Below are positions 1 through 7,726 of a stretch of DNA of 22,103 nt, one piece after another. Position numbers and translations under genes: made by a program. The notes beneath the pieces were generated by a model, which did not search any database, was not told the DNA's origin, and saw nothing but the letters and a program-made list of their open reading frames with translations. Within the stretch, counting starts at the first letter, position 1, and every line of letters begins with the position of its first letter. Origin of the DNA: Chloroflexota bacterium (GTDB lineage: Bacteria > Chloroflexota > Anaerolineae > Anaerolineales > UBA11858); contig DAOUWT010000012.1 of NCBI GenBank assembly GCA_030666985.1, forward strand, positions 1 to 22,103, read 5' to 3'.

Positions 1-70
1 CATCACGCATCACTCATCACGCATCACTCATCACGCATCACTCATCACGCATCACGCATCACTCATCACT
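1..70. repeat. Heptanucleotide tandem array, ten units
   Basis: Ten consecutive 7-nt units alternate mainly between CATCACG and CATCACT. The array runs off the left edge, so its true length is unknown. It ends on the base before the ftsL ATG and leaves no room for a Shine-Dalgarno site. The reading frame of ftsL stays open through the whole array to the window edge. Confidence 0.95.
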
Positions 71-541
71 ATGGAATCAATTATCCAGGCTTACTCGAAT
101 ACACCTCGGCGGAAACAGCTTAAAATTCTAGGCGGTTTCTTTTTGGGCCTTCTAGTCCTGGTTGTTTTATTGATCTCTTATCTGATTGTTTCTTCCCGAG
201 TTGTTTCCATTGGCCGAGATTTACAGAACATGAAGAACGAGATTGATGACTTGGAATATGTGAATGTGAGCTTGCGGGCAAAGATCGCTTCCTTGACGAC
301 ACTTTCTGAAATAGAACGTCAAGCTGCTGAGCAAGGATTTCGACCCGCTAAACCGAGCGAGATCCTTTTTGTGGTAGTCCCTGGCTTAGAAGGCTCTCTC
401 AACATTCCTGCCAGCTATCATGAAGATCTGCAATCCATAGCACTTGATGTGAATGTACCTGCCTATCACCAAACTTTGTTGGAATGGCTGAAACAAGAGT
501 TGGTTGTATTTTCAGATGTTTTCAAAGGACTTGAGCCGTGA
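71..541 (+). CDS. ftsL: FtsL/DivIC-like septum formation initiator
   Basis: Small bitopic divisome protein of 156 aa. FtsL-family proteins form a coiled-coil complex with DivIC/FtsB and FtsQ and activate septal wall synthesis by FtsW-FtsI. Visible here are a short basic cytoplasmic tail (residues 1-18), one membrane segment (about 19-41), a heptad-like coiled coil (about 44-85) and the family-typical stretch PSEILFVVVPG (95-105). The C-terminal tail of about 50 residues is longer than in many FtsL proteins. The gene sits directly before the ftsI-type gene, the normal ftsL position, and overlaps it by 4 nt (GTGA). ATG 71 is the only start that keeps the membrane segment, but there is no ribosome binding site because a tandem array ends at base 70. 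The frame is open leftward, so an upstream start cannot be excluded. FtsL and DivIC cannot be told apart by sequence alone. Confidence 0.75.
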   Translation: MESIIQAYSNTPRRKQLKILGGFFLGLLVLVVLLISYLIVSSRVVSIGRDLQNMKNEIDDLEYVNVSLRAKIASLTTLSEIERQAAEQGFRPAKPSEILFVVVPGLEGSLNIPASYHEDLQSIALDVNVPAYHQTLLEWLKQELVVFSDVFKGLEP

Positions 542-2394
542 AAATTGGCTATAACTGGCGTTACACCTTTATAGGTTTCATATTTGCCCTTGTAGGAGTC
601 TTGATCATTGGGCAGATGGTCCGCATCCAAATCACCTTGGATCCGGAGAAATTTTCTAGCCCAAAAACTATGGGGCAGCCGGAACAGGCCGCTTCTCGGC
701 GAGGACTTATCTTAGACCGCAATGGGAAACTGCTGGCCGGCAACTCAACCGTTTATGAAGTTACGGTCAGTATCCTGGATATAACGAGAGCAGTCGAAAA
801 CTATGACTATGTAAAAATCGAGGAAATCAACCAAATTTTTGAGGCCGCTATTGATGTCTTCGAAATTACGGATGAAGAAACGCTTCGACTCCTCCGAACG
901 AAGCCATACCCTGGTAAGGACGCCATCCCCGTCGCACAGTTTGCGACCCGGGAAGAAGTAGAGCGTTTTCTGGAATACGTAGATTTTATTCAAAACTGGC
1001 GTGAAAAGGATGAAGAAACCCTCGCAGAACGGGAGAATGCTGGAAATCTGGCTCTGGAATTGGTAGACTGCCAATCTGTTTTGGGAATTCGTTGTGAACC
1101 TCGTTTTGCTCGAATTTACCCTGAAAATTTCCTGGCTTCCAATGTCTTAGGCTTTGTTAGCCGCAACGACAATCGAGGGCAACTGGGAGTTGAAAGCGAG
1201 TATGATACCACTCTCCTCGGAGATGACCGGACCGTGAAGGCGCTCTGGGATCCCTATAAAGCTGATCAGGCCCCTTACCCTAATCACGGGGCGACCTTGA
1301 TTCTGACCATTGACAGTGTTCTCCAAGCCGATATCGAAGACATTTTGGATTCCGCCATGGCAGAGAATGGTTCCCAGGCTGGCACGATCATCGTTATGGA
1401 TCCTCAGACAGGCGACATATATGCCATGGCTTCAGCCCCCCGCGCTGGAATCAACGAATACTGGCGTGAAGAATATCGTGGAATTATCGATAACATAGAT
1501 AATGTATTCAATTACGCCATAAAGGCCTATGAACCCGGCTCAGTCGTTAAGGTGCTCACCATGGCCGCAGCCTTGGATGCTGGAGCAATTGAGCGTGATA
1601 CCGTATTTTTGGACACCGGAGAGTTCAAGATAGGCGGTATCACCATTCGCAACTGGGATGGGAGAGGGTGGGGGCCTCAGACAATGACCGAATGCCTGGA
1701 ACATTCCTTGAACGTTTGCTTAGCATGGATAGGCAGCCAGCTTGGCGCGGAACAATTCTATTCCTATTTTCAGGCTTTTGGCTTTGGACAATTGACCGGC
1801 ATTGGCCTGGCCAACGAAGCCCCGGGAACGGTCAAGAATTACCAAAGCAGCAATTGGCACAAAGGAGAGCTAGGGACAAACGCTTTTGGGCAGGGTATTG
1901 AAATCACCCCTATACAAATGCTTAAAGCTGTTTCAGCGGTGGCTAATGGCGGAGAGATGGTTGCCCCCAGAATAGTGCGGGCTGTTGTGGACAACGAGTA
2001 CCGCTACGAAGCTCCTGTCTCCTCCGCTGGGCATCCTATATCCCCAGAGACAGCTCGCATATTGACAGAAATGCTTTCCGTATCGATTAAAGGAGAGAGC
2101 TATAAGGCAGCCTTGGTGCCTGGATACCACTTGGCTGGCAAAACAGGCACTGCTGAAATATATGTTCCGGAAACAGGAGGCTATACCTGTGCCTTGACGA
2201 ACGCCTCCTTTATCGGATGGGGTCCCACTGATGACCCCCAATTCATGGTTTATGTCTGGTTTTATAAACCTACCTCGTCCGTGTGGGGATCGATAGTCGC
2301 TTCCCCCGTTTTTAAGCAGGTTGTAGAAAGAGTGGTTGTCCACCTGGATATTCCCCCCGATGATGTAAGACTTGCTTTGCAGGAAGACTACTAA
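538..2394 (+). CDS. ftsI: FtsI/PBP2-type penicillin-binding transpeptidase
   Basis: Class B penicillin-binding protein, 618 aa, which cross-links peptidoglycan outside the membrane, at the septum judging by its gene context. It has one N-terminal membrane anchor (about 8-29), a dimerisation region with the RRGLILDRNG motif (54-63), and a transpeptidase domain from about 250. The three active-site motifs are present: SVVK (nucleophile Ser335, Lys338), SLN (390-392) and KTG (535-537, in GKTGTAE). No PASTA repeats follow, and the protein ends about 80 residues after KTG. The start is GTG 538, overlapping the ftsL stop as GTGA, consistent with translational coupling. A linker rich in acidic residues (about 85-175) between the dimerisation motif and the catalytic domain is less conserved. 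Next to ftsL and in a cluster with ftsW, the divisomal role is more likely than an elongasome role. Confidence 0.92.
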   Translation: MKIGYNWRYTFIGFIFALVGVLIIGQMVRIQITLDPEKFSSPKTMGQPEQAASRRGLILDRNGKLLAGNSTVYEVTVSILDITRAVENYDYVKIEEINQIFEAAIDVFEITDEETLRLLRTKPYPGKDAIPVAQFATREEVERFLEYVDFIQNWREKDEETLAERENAGNLALELVDCQSVLGIRCEPRFARIYPENFLASNVLGFVSRNDNRGQLGVESEYDTTLLGDDRTVKALWDPYKADQAPYPNHGATLILTIDSVLQADIEDILDSAMAENGSQAGTIIVMDPQTGDIYAMASAPRAGINEYWREEYRGIIDNIDNVFNYAIKAYEPGSVVKVLTMAAALDAGAIERDTVFLDTGEFKIGGITIRNWDGRGWGPQTMTECLEHSLNVCLAWIGSQLGAEQFYSYFQAFGFGQLTGIGLANEAPGTVKNYQSSNWHKGELGTNAFGQGIEITPIQMLKAVSAVANGGEMVAPRIVRAVVDNEYRYEAPVSSAGHPISPETARILTEMLSVSIKGESYKAALVPGYHLAGKTGTAEIYVPETGGYTCALTNASFIGWGPTDDPQFMVYVWFYKPTSSVWGSIVASPVFKQVVERVVVHLDIPPDDVRLALQEDY

Positions 2395-2402
2395 GAAACT
2401 TA

Positions 2403-2533
2403 TGTCACTGCGAGGAGCGTTTTTTGCGACGTGGCAGTCTCCCCGTTAACAGTAGTACAGTGCAGTCAGGGAGATTGCCACACCCCAAAAACCGGGAAGT
2501 TCCTTCACTGCGTTCAGGACAGGCGCAATGACA
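2403..2533. repeat. Palindromic GTCAYTGCGAGGAGC-type dispersed repeat
   Basis: The 131-nt element begins TGTCACTGCG and ends with CGCAATGACA, its imperfect complement. Inner arms GTGGCAGTCTCCC (2431-2443) and GGGAGATTGCCAC (2469-2481) pair with one G-T wobble. From memory, elements of this consensus are scattered between genes in many bacterial genomes. It fills most of the 197-nt gap between the ftsI-type gene and murF, the slot where murE usually lies. Confidence 0.8.
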
Positions 2534-2591
2534 TGCCATTAAGTTTATTCCCTTTTGAGCAGCGCTCAAAGCGTTGTGGTGATACCCGTAA

Positions 2592-4013
2592 ATGATAACC
2601 TTAGAAGTTGTTTTCGAGGCATTAATAGGCAAAGTCCCCCATTGGCCAGATATGGTCATCACGGATGCCGTGGTGGACTCCCGAAAAGCTATCCCGGGGT
2701 CTATGTTCGTGGCTGTCCCTGGCGAAAACGTTGATGGACATGATTTCATAGAAGACGCTTTCTCGCAAGGGGCCTGCTTTGCCTTAGTGCAAAAAGAACC
2801 TCCCGGAGGCTTCACTGTTCTGGACCTCCGCCCCGGTTTTGTTTCCTACCCTGAAGAAGCCGTGGAGATGCCTTGTTGCCTGCGGGTAGAAGACACCGTT
2901 CAGGCCTTGCAAAAAGTAGCCCAGCATTGGCGTCGTAAGTTGGATATCCGGGTGATTGGTATCACCGGCAGCGTTGGCAAAACAACCACCAAGGAACTGA
3001 TAGCCTCAGTATTGAAACAGCGTTACCGCACGTTGAAAAACCCTGGAAACTTGAACAATGAAATTGGCCTTCCTCTAACAATATGGCAAATGAGCCAGGG
3101 CCACGACCGCGCTGTTTTAGAGATGGGCTTCTATGTCCCTGGAGAAATCGAGTTTTTGTGTGATATAGCGAAACCATCTGTGGGCATCATTACCAATATT
3201 GGCACAGTCCACGCCGAGCGGGCCGGTTCCCAAGAAACTATCGCACACGGAAAGGCGGAATTGGTACAGGCCCTGCCGCCCGCCCCCGATGGGGTTGCCA
3301 TACTCAATTACGATGACCCCCTGGTGAGGGGAATGGCCGAAAAGGCCCTGGCTCAGTGTTTTTTCTACGGCTTAGACCCCAAGGCGGATTTATGGGCCGA
3401 TGGTATTGAGGGCCTGGGATTGGAAGGCATCCGTTTTAGACTTCATTACCGGGGAGAAACCATTTACATGCGCATCCCCCTCATAGGGCGTCATTCCGTT
3501 CATACCGCTTTACGCGCTGCGGCTGTGGGTTTAGTGGAAGGGCTTACCTGGCACGAGATTGTCAACGGCTTACGTTCAGGGCATACGCAGTTGCGCCTCG
3601 TAGCGGTCCGGGCCCAAAGCGGAGCACTCCTCCTGGACGATACCTACAACGCCTCCCCCCAATCCATGATGGCGGCTCTCAACCTCCTGGACGAATTGGA
3701 TGGGCGCAAAATAGCTGTCTTGGGCGATATGTTGGAACTTGGCCGCTACGAACGCCAAGGCCATGAAAAAGTAGGCATTCGCGCTGCCTCGATAGCAGAT
3801 ATATTGATAACGCTTGGTGAATTAGGGAAGATCATAGCAGAGGCAGCCACATGGGTTGGAATGCCCAAAGACAAAATCTTCTCTTTAGAAGATAGTGAAA
3901 GCGCAATTGAGTTTTTAGATGATTATCTCCACCAAGGAGATGTCGTTTTGGTCAAAGGCTCTCGCGGTATGCACATGGGTCGCATTGTAGCCGTTTTGGA
4001 GGGTCGTTTATGA
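2592..4013 (+). CDS. murF: UDP-MurNAc-tripeptide:D-Ala-D-Ala ligase MurF
   Basis: Cytoplasmic ATP-dependent ligase, 473 aa, that adds the D-Ala-D-Ala dipeptide to the UDP-MurNAc-tripeptide, the last soluble step before MraY. The N-terminal substrate domain (about 1-110) contains DSRK (29-32). The central ATPase domain has the Mur ligase P-loop GITGSVGKTTT (123-133, Lys130), NPGNLNNEIG (150-159) and NIGTVHAE (202-209). The C-terminal domain has DDTYNASP (349-356) and VKGSRGMHM (454-462). DDTYNASP and the NPGN motif identify MurF rather than MurE. The ATG at 2592 is preceded by no clear Shine-Dalgarno. The stop overlaps the mraY start (ATGA). Its dipeptide supplier, ddl, lies downstream in the same cluster. 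Length is normal for the family. Confidence 0.95.
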   Translation: MITLEVVFEALIGKVPHWPDMVITDAVVDSRKAIPGSMFVAVPGENVDGHDFIEDAFSQGACFALVQKEPPGGFTVLDLRPGFVSYPEEAVEMPCCLRVEDTVQALQKVAQHWRRKLDIRVIGITGSVGKTTTKELIASVLKQRYRTLKNPGNLNNEIGLPLTIWQMSQGHDRAVLEMGFYVPGEIEFLCDIAKPSVGIITNIGTVHAERAGSQETIAHGKAELVQALPPAPDGVAILNYDDPLVRGMAEKALAQCFFYGLDPKADLWADGIEGLGLEGIRFRLHYRGETIYMRIPLIGRHSVHTALRAAAVGLVEGLTWHEIVNGLRSGHTQLRLVAVRAQSGALLLDDTYNASPQSMMAALNLLDELDGRKIAVLGDMLELGRYERQGHEKVGIRAASIADILITLGELGKIIAEAATWVGMPKDKIFSLEDSESAIEFLDDYLHQGDVVLVKGSRGMHMGRIVAVLEGRL

Positions 4014-5002
4014 GCCAGTCACCTATGGCTATGGCTTTATCGGCTTTTAGCTTCTTGCTTACGGTTATCTGGGGGCCGCCGCTCTTGCGTGTCTTGCGGA
4101 GACTCAAGATAGGGGAACGCATTCGCATAGATGGCCCTGACCGTCACTTCTCCAAGCTGGGAACCCCCACCATGGGCGGGATCCTGATAGTCATCCCCGT
4201 GGCCTTTCTTACCGTACTCTTCAACGCCACTTCTTTCCTGGGCTGGGCTGTATTTGGGAATTCTATCCTAGTCCCTCTTATTGTCCTGATACTTTATGCC
4301 GTGATTGGCTCGGTTGATGATTGGGCCGGTCTCCGTGGTCATCGCGGTGGGGATGGCCTCAGACCTCGCACCAAATTTATTATGCAAACTATAGTCGCTT
4401 TTGGGGCCGCCATCGTTTTACGGTATTTCTTAGATGTGCCTGAGTTATATTTACCAACTCTTGACTTTGAAATCGGCCTAAAGATGGCTTATATCCCCAT
4501 AGCCATGTTCATTATCGTAGGCAGCTCCAACGCCATGAACTTCACCGACGGGCTGGATGGGCTGGCGGGCCTGATTTCCGCCACCGCCTTCCTCACCTAT
4601 GGCGCCATTGCTCTTATGCAAGACCAAATTTTCCTGGCCCGCTTTTGCTTTATATTGGCCGGGGCAATTTTTGGATTTTTGTGGTTCAACGTTTACCCGG
4701 CAGATTTATTCATGGGCGATACCGGCTCCTTGGCACTAGGCGCAACCTTGGCCGTCGTTGCCCTCATGACCGGGCAATGGGCCGTGCTCCCCATTATAGC
4801 CATTATCCCGGTGAGTGAGATCATCAGCGTCATCATACAAGTGACTTATTTCAAGTTGACAAAGGGCCGCCGCGTTTTCAAAATGACGCCCCTGCACCAT
4901 CATTTCGAGCTTTCAGGTTGGAGCGAGACCCAAATCGTGCAGCGTTTTTGGTTGATCAGTCTAGTAGCGGCCATTGTTGGCATAGCCTTATCGTTGGTGT
5001 AG
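4010..5002 (+). CDS. mraY: Phospho-MurNAc-pentapeptide transferase MraY
   Basis: Polytopic membrane enzyme, 330 aa, that transfers phospho-MurNAc-pentapeptide from UDP to undecaprenyl phosphate to make lipid I. Signature sites are HFSKLGTPTMGG (46-57), the Asp pair in SVDDWAG (103-104), NAMNFTDGLDGLAG (174-187, containing metal or catalytic Asp residues), FMGDTGSLALG (234-244) and the histidine motif TPLHHHFELSG (293-303). About ten hydrophobic segments are seen. It is about 30 residues shorter than the E. coli enzyme, mainly at the termini, with no motif lost. The start ATG overlaps the murF stop as ATGA, so translation is probably coupled. The position between murF and murD is standard for dcw clusters. 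Confidence 0.96.
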   Translation: MSQSPMAMALSAFSFLLTVIWGPPLLRVLRRLKIGERIRIDGPDRHFSKLGTPTMGGILIVIPVAFLTVLFNATSFLGWAVFGNSILVPLIVLILYAVIGSVDDWAGLRGHRGGDGLRPRTKFIMQTIVAFGAAIVLRYFLDVPELYLPTLDFEIGLKMAYIPIAMFIIVGSSNAMNFTDGLDGLAGLISATAFLTYGAIALMQDQIFLARFCFILAGAIFGFLWFNVYPADLFMGDTGSLALGATLAVVALMTGQWAVLPIIAIIPVSEIISVIIQVTYFKLTKGRRVFKMTPLHHHFELSGWSETQIVQRFWLISLVAAIVGIALSLV

Positions 5003-5005
5003 TTA

Positions 5006-5058
5006 CAAGCTCGAGGAGGAACGGCAGTCTCATTGCAAGCTCGAGGAGGAACGCCAGT
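5006..5058 (+). repeat. Direct repeat, two 23-nt copies 30 nt apart
   Basis: The copies at 5006-5028 and 5036-5058 start CAAGCTCGAGGAGGAACG and differ at one base. They lie in the 118-nt mraY-murD gap. The wording resembles the GCGAGGAGCG..GGCAGTCTC part of the repeat at 2403-2533, so it may be a degenerate relative; that link is inference. Confidence 0.75.
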
Positions 5059-5071
5059 TCCCCCGGACACA

Positions 5072-5096
5072 GCCCGCTGGAGCTGTCGATCCAGCT
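5072..5096 (-). repeat. Dispersed 25-nt hairpin repeat, copy 1
   Basis: On the minus strand this reads AGCTGGATCG followed by CAG..TCCAGCGGGC. It matches 19458-19482 on the plus strand at 23 of 25 positions. Each copy contains a small inverted repeat (here GCTGGA 5076-5081 and TCCAGC 5090-5095). It lies just upstream of murD. Confidence 0.65.
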
Positions 5097-5120
5097 AGAG
5101 CGTGAGAGATAGGTGTAAAA

Positions 5121-6518
5121 ATGGCAGATTGGCAGGATCGTCGTGTGGTGATAGTGGGAGCGGGGAGGCAGGGGATAGCCCTGGCCCGCTACCTGGTCGC
5201 GCATGGGGCGTGGGTCACCCTCACCGACCGGCGGGAAGCTAGCGGCTTGGTTGACGCCCGCCAAGCCCTGGGCGGCCTGCCGCTGGGCTGGGCCTTGGGC
5301 GGCCACCCCCTGGAATTGCTGGATGGCACGGACATGCTGGCCCTTTCCGGCGGAGTCCCCCTCACCCTCCCCCTGGTGCGTGGAGCTAAAAAGCGCGGCA
5401 TCCCCCTCACAAATGACTCCCAGGTTTTCATGGACGCCGCCCCTTGCCGGGTGGTAGGCATTACCGGTTCGGCTGGGAAGACCACCACCACCACCCTGGT
5501 AGGGCGCATGGCGCAGGCCGCTTTCGGTGAGGCCCATGTTTGGGTAGGCGGTAATATTGGCAATCCCCTCATAGCCAATGTGGATGAGATGGAGGCCGAC
5601 GACCTGGCAGTGATGGAACTTTCCAGCTTTCAATTGGAGATAATGACCACCGCGCCCCCGCTTGCCGCCGTGCTCAACATCACGCCCAATCACCTTGACC
5701 GGCACGTAACCATGGAGGCTTATACCGCTGCCAAAGCCCGCATTGTCGAGTATCAGAAGCCTGGTGATCTGGTCGTTTTGGGACGGGAAGACGCCGGAGC
5801 CTGGAATTTGGCCGCCCACGCACCAGGCCGGGTGCTTTCGTTCGGGGTCCGGCGACCACCCTCCCCCCAGGCCGGAGTCTACCTCCACGGCGAGGCGATC
5901 ACGCTTCAGGATGGCGAAAACGCCTCCCCGTTGTTCTCCTGCTCCAAAATCCTCCTCCGCGGGGAGCACAATCTCCTCAACGTGCTGGCGGCCTGCGCTA
6001 TCGCCCACGCGGCCGGGATATCCCCCCAGGCTATGCAGGCCGGCGTGGAAGGTTTTGCCGGGGTGGAGCATCGCCTGGAGTTTGTGCGCACTTGGAAAGG
6101 CGCCGCTTGGTACAACGACTCTATTGCTACCGCCCCCGAACGGGCTATGGCGGCCCTGAAATCTTTCGAAGAACCCCTTGTGCTTTTGGCGGGCGGGCGA
6201 GATAAAGACCTCCCCTGGGGAGAGTTTGCAGACTTGGTTCAGCGGCGGGTGCGGCACGTAGTCTTGTTTGGGGAGGCGGGCGGTTTGGTTCAACAGGCGT
6301 TGGCTTTGGCAGCCGAGGCCTCTGAGGAGGGGGGCCGTGGCCGAGAAATCCCCCAGACCCGCTGCGAGGGTTTAGAAGAGGCTGTTCGAACCGCCGCCCA
6401 AATAGTGGAGCCTGGTGACGTGGTTTTGCTTTCCCCCGGCGGAACCAGTTTTGACGAGTTTAGTGATTTTGCAGAACGCGGAGAGTGTTTTAGAAAATGG
6501 GTACACGGACTGGAATGA
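5121..6518 (+). CDS. murD: UDP-MurNAc-L-Ala:D-Glu ligase MurD
   Basis: Cytoplasmic ligase, 465 aa, that adds D-glutamate to UDP-MurNAc-L-alanine. The N-terminal nucleotide-binding fold shows VGAGRQGIALARYL (12-25). The Mur ligase P-loop is GITGSAGKTTTTT (113-125, Lys120), followed by GGNIGNPL (143-150), ELSSFQLE (166-173) and NITPNHLDRH (186-195). The C-terminal domain has YNDSIATAPE. ELSSFQLE and NDSIATAP distinguish MurD from MurC, MurE and MurF. ATG 5121 follows a weak purine stretch (GAGAGATAGG), so initiation signals are modest. Base composition is visibly richer in G and C than in ftsW next door. A long open frame on the opposite strand is a by-product of that composition. The end overlaps the ftsW start. 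Confidence 0.95.
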   Translation: MADWQDRRVVIVGAGRQGIALARYLVAHGAWVTLTDRREASGLVDARQALGGLPLGWALGGHPLELLDGTDMLALSGGVPLTLPLVRGAKKRGIPLTNDSQVFMDAAPCRVVGITGSAGKTTTTTLVGRMAQAAFGEAHVWVGGNIGNPLIANVDEMEADDLAVMELSSFQLEIMTTAPPLAAVLNITPNHLDRHVTMEAYTAAKARIVEYQKPGDLVVLGREDAGAWNLAAHAPGRVLSFGVRRPPSPQAGVYLHGEAITLQDGENASPLFSCSKILLRGEHNLLNVLAACAIAHAAGISPQAMQAGVEGFAGVEHRLEFVRTWKGAAWYNDSIATAPERAMAALKSFEEPLVLLAGGRDKDLPWGEFADLVQRRVRHVVLFGEAGGLVQQALALAAEASEEGGRGREIPQTRCEGLEEAVRTAAQIVEPGDVVLLSPGGTSFDEFSDFAERGECFRKWVHGLE

Positions 6519-7726
6519 AATCAAATAAAACTTCCCAGGTTCGTCTGACCTTTGATGTGCCGATGGTGATCCTCGTGGCTGGTTTGGTTGTCTTTGGCAT
6601 GTTGATCGTCTATTCGGCCAGTTGGGAAGCTTCCTGGCGGGAGTTTGCCGATGTCAACCGCTATTTCTTGCGACAGTTGATGTGGCTTGGTTTGGGACTG
6701 ATTTCGGCCCTGGTTTTGTTCTTTATTGATTATCATCGCTGGGAGCAGAACAATTTTGCCCTTTATGCCATTCTGGTGGCGATTCTCATGCTGGGTGCGG
6801 TGTTGGTGCTGGGGGAGAGCCGGCGGAATTTATGGGCCGGAAAATCTATCCAACCCTCTGAACTGGCTAAACTGGCTACAATACTTTATTTGGGAGTTTG
6901 GATGTATGCCAAAGGAGATAAACTGAAGCAGGTTGGGTTCGGGATTATACCTTTGGCCGTTATTTTGGGATTGGTGGGAGGCCTGATAGCTGTTCAGCCC
7001 GATGTTAGCGCGGCTGCTACGGTCTTCTTTCTAGGATTGTTGATGTTCTTCCTGGCTGGTGGGTCTTTTGGGCAAGTCATAATCTTTGTTATTGTGGCTG
7101 GCAGCTTGGGAGGAGGTTTGATTACCATTATCAAGCCAGATGCCCTCGAGCGCATCAGGATTTTTATCCTTGGCCTTTTAGATATAACCGCTGTCCCACC
7201 CCAGGTAGAAGCTGCTATTGCTGCTTTCCGGGAAGGCGGCTGGTTTGGCGTTGGTCTTGGACGTGGAATCGCGAAGTTGGTTTCGGTTCCCGTCCCTCAC
7301 ACAGATAGTATTTTTGCCGTGGTTGGTGAAGAACTGGGCGTTTTTGGAGCTTCTATTTTAGTGATTTTATATGGCCTGCTCTTATGGAGAGGCCTGGTCA
7401 TTGCCCGAAAAGCTGCCGATGGTCTAGGATCATTATTGGCGGCGGGCCTGACATTGTGGATTGTTTTCGAGGCCTATGTGAATATGGCCGTTATCATCGG
7501 ACTTTTGCCGGTAGCCGGGAATCCCCTCCCGTTCATAAGCCTGGGAGGCTCCAACCTGATGGTCACATTGGCTGCGGTGGGTATCATTTTGAACGTGGGG
7601 CGTTCCTCAGACGAGGAGCGCGAACTATTGGAAAGGAGAGCATTCGGTGAGGTTGTTGATTTGCGCGGGCGGAACGGGCGGCGGAGTGTATCCCGCTCTG
7701 GTCGTTCTGCAAGCAATCGAAAATAA
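6515..7726 (+). CDS. ftsW: FtsW, SEDS-family peptidoglycan polymerase
   Basis: Polytopic SEDS protein of 403 aa from this start, which polymerises lipid II together with its class B partner, here probably the FtsI-type protein at 538. Visible family signatures are LIVYSASW near the first membrane segment, NLWAGKSIQPSELAKL, AVQPDVSAAATV, PVPHTDSIFAVVGEELGVFG and GNPLPFISLGGSNL, spread over about ten membrane segments. The Asp in the QPD motif and the HTDSIFAVVGEE loop are typical. An in-frame ATG at 6497 would add six residues and overlap murD by 22 nt. ATG 6515 is preferred because it forms an ATGA overlap with the murD stop. The basic tail after the last membrane segment is encoded in DNA that also encodes the start of murG, an overlap of 80 nt. 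FtsW is preferred over RodA from the dcw context. Confidence 0.93.
   Translation: MKSNKTSQVRLTFDVPMVILVAGLVVFGMLIVYSASWEASWREFADVNRYFLRQLMWLGLGLISALVLFFIDYHRWEQNNFALYAILVAILMLGAVLVLGESRRNLWAGKSIQPSELAKLATILYLGVWMYAKGDKLKQVGFGIIPLAVILGLVGGLIAVQPDVSAAATVFFLGLLMFFLAGGSFGQVIIFVIVAGSLGGGLITIIKPDALERIRIFILGLLDITAVPPQVEAAIAAFREGGWFGVGLGRGIAKLVSVPVPHTDSIFAVVGEELGVFGASILVILYGLLLWRGLVIARKAADGLGSLLAAGLTLWIVFEAYVNMAVIIGLLPVAGNPLPFISLGGSNLMVTLAAVGIILNVGRSSDEERELLERRAFGEVVDLRGRNGRRSVSRSGRSASNRK
7631..7641 (+). promoter_or_regulatory. Shine-Dalgarno for murG inside ftsW
   Basis: GGAAAGGAGAG lies 5 nt before the GTG at 7647, inside the ftsW reading frame. It is among the best ribosome binding sites in the window and fixes the murG start despite the long overlap. 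Confidence 0.8.

Noticed and set aside
1..70. CRISPR-like array
   Set aside because: Units are 7 nt with no spacers, so this is a simple tandem repeat; the same applies to the other arrays.
2405..2815. 136-codon minus-strand frame across the ftsI-murF gap
   Set aside because: Its distinctive residues come from the palindromic repeat, and the rest is antisense to murF.
4956..6293. Long open frame on the minus strand opposite murD (445 codons)
   Set aside because: It is antisense to an unmistakable murD, has no recognisable protein pattern, and arises from GC-rich codon usage.
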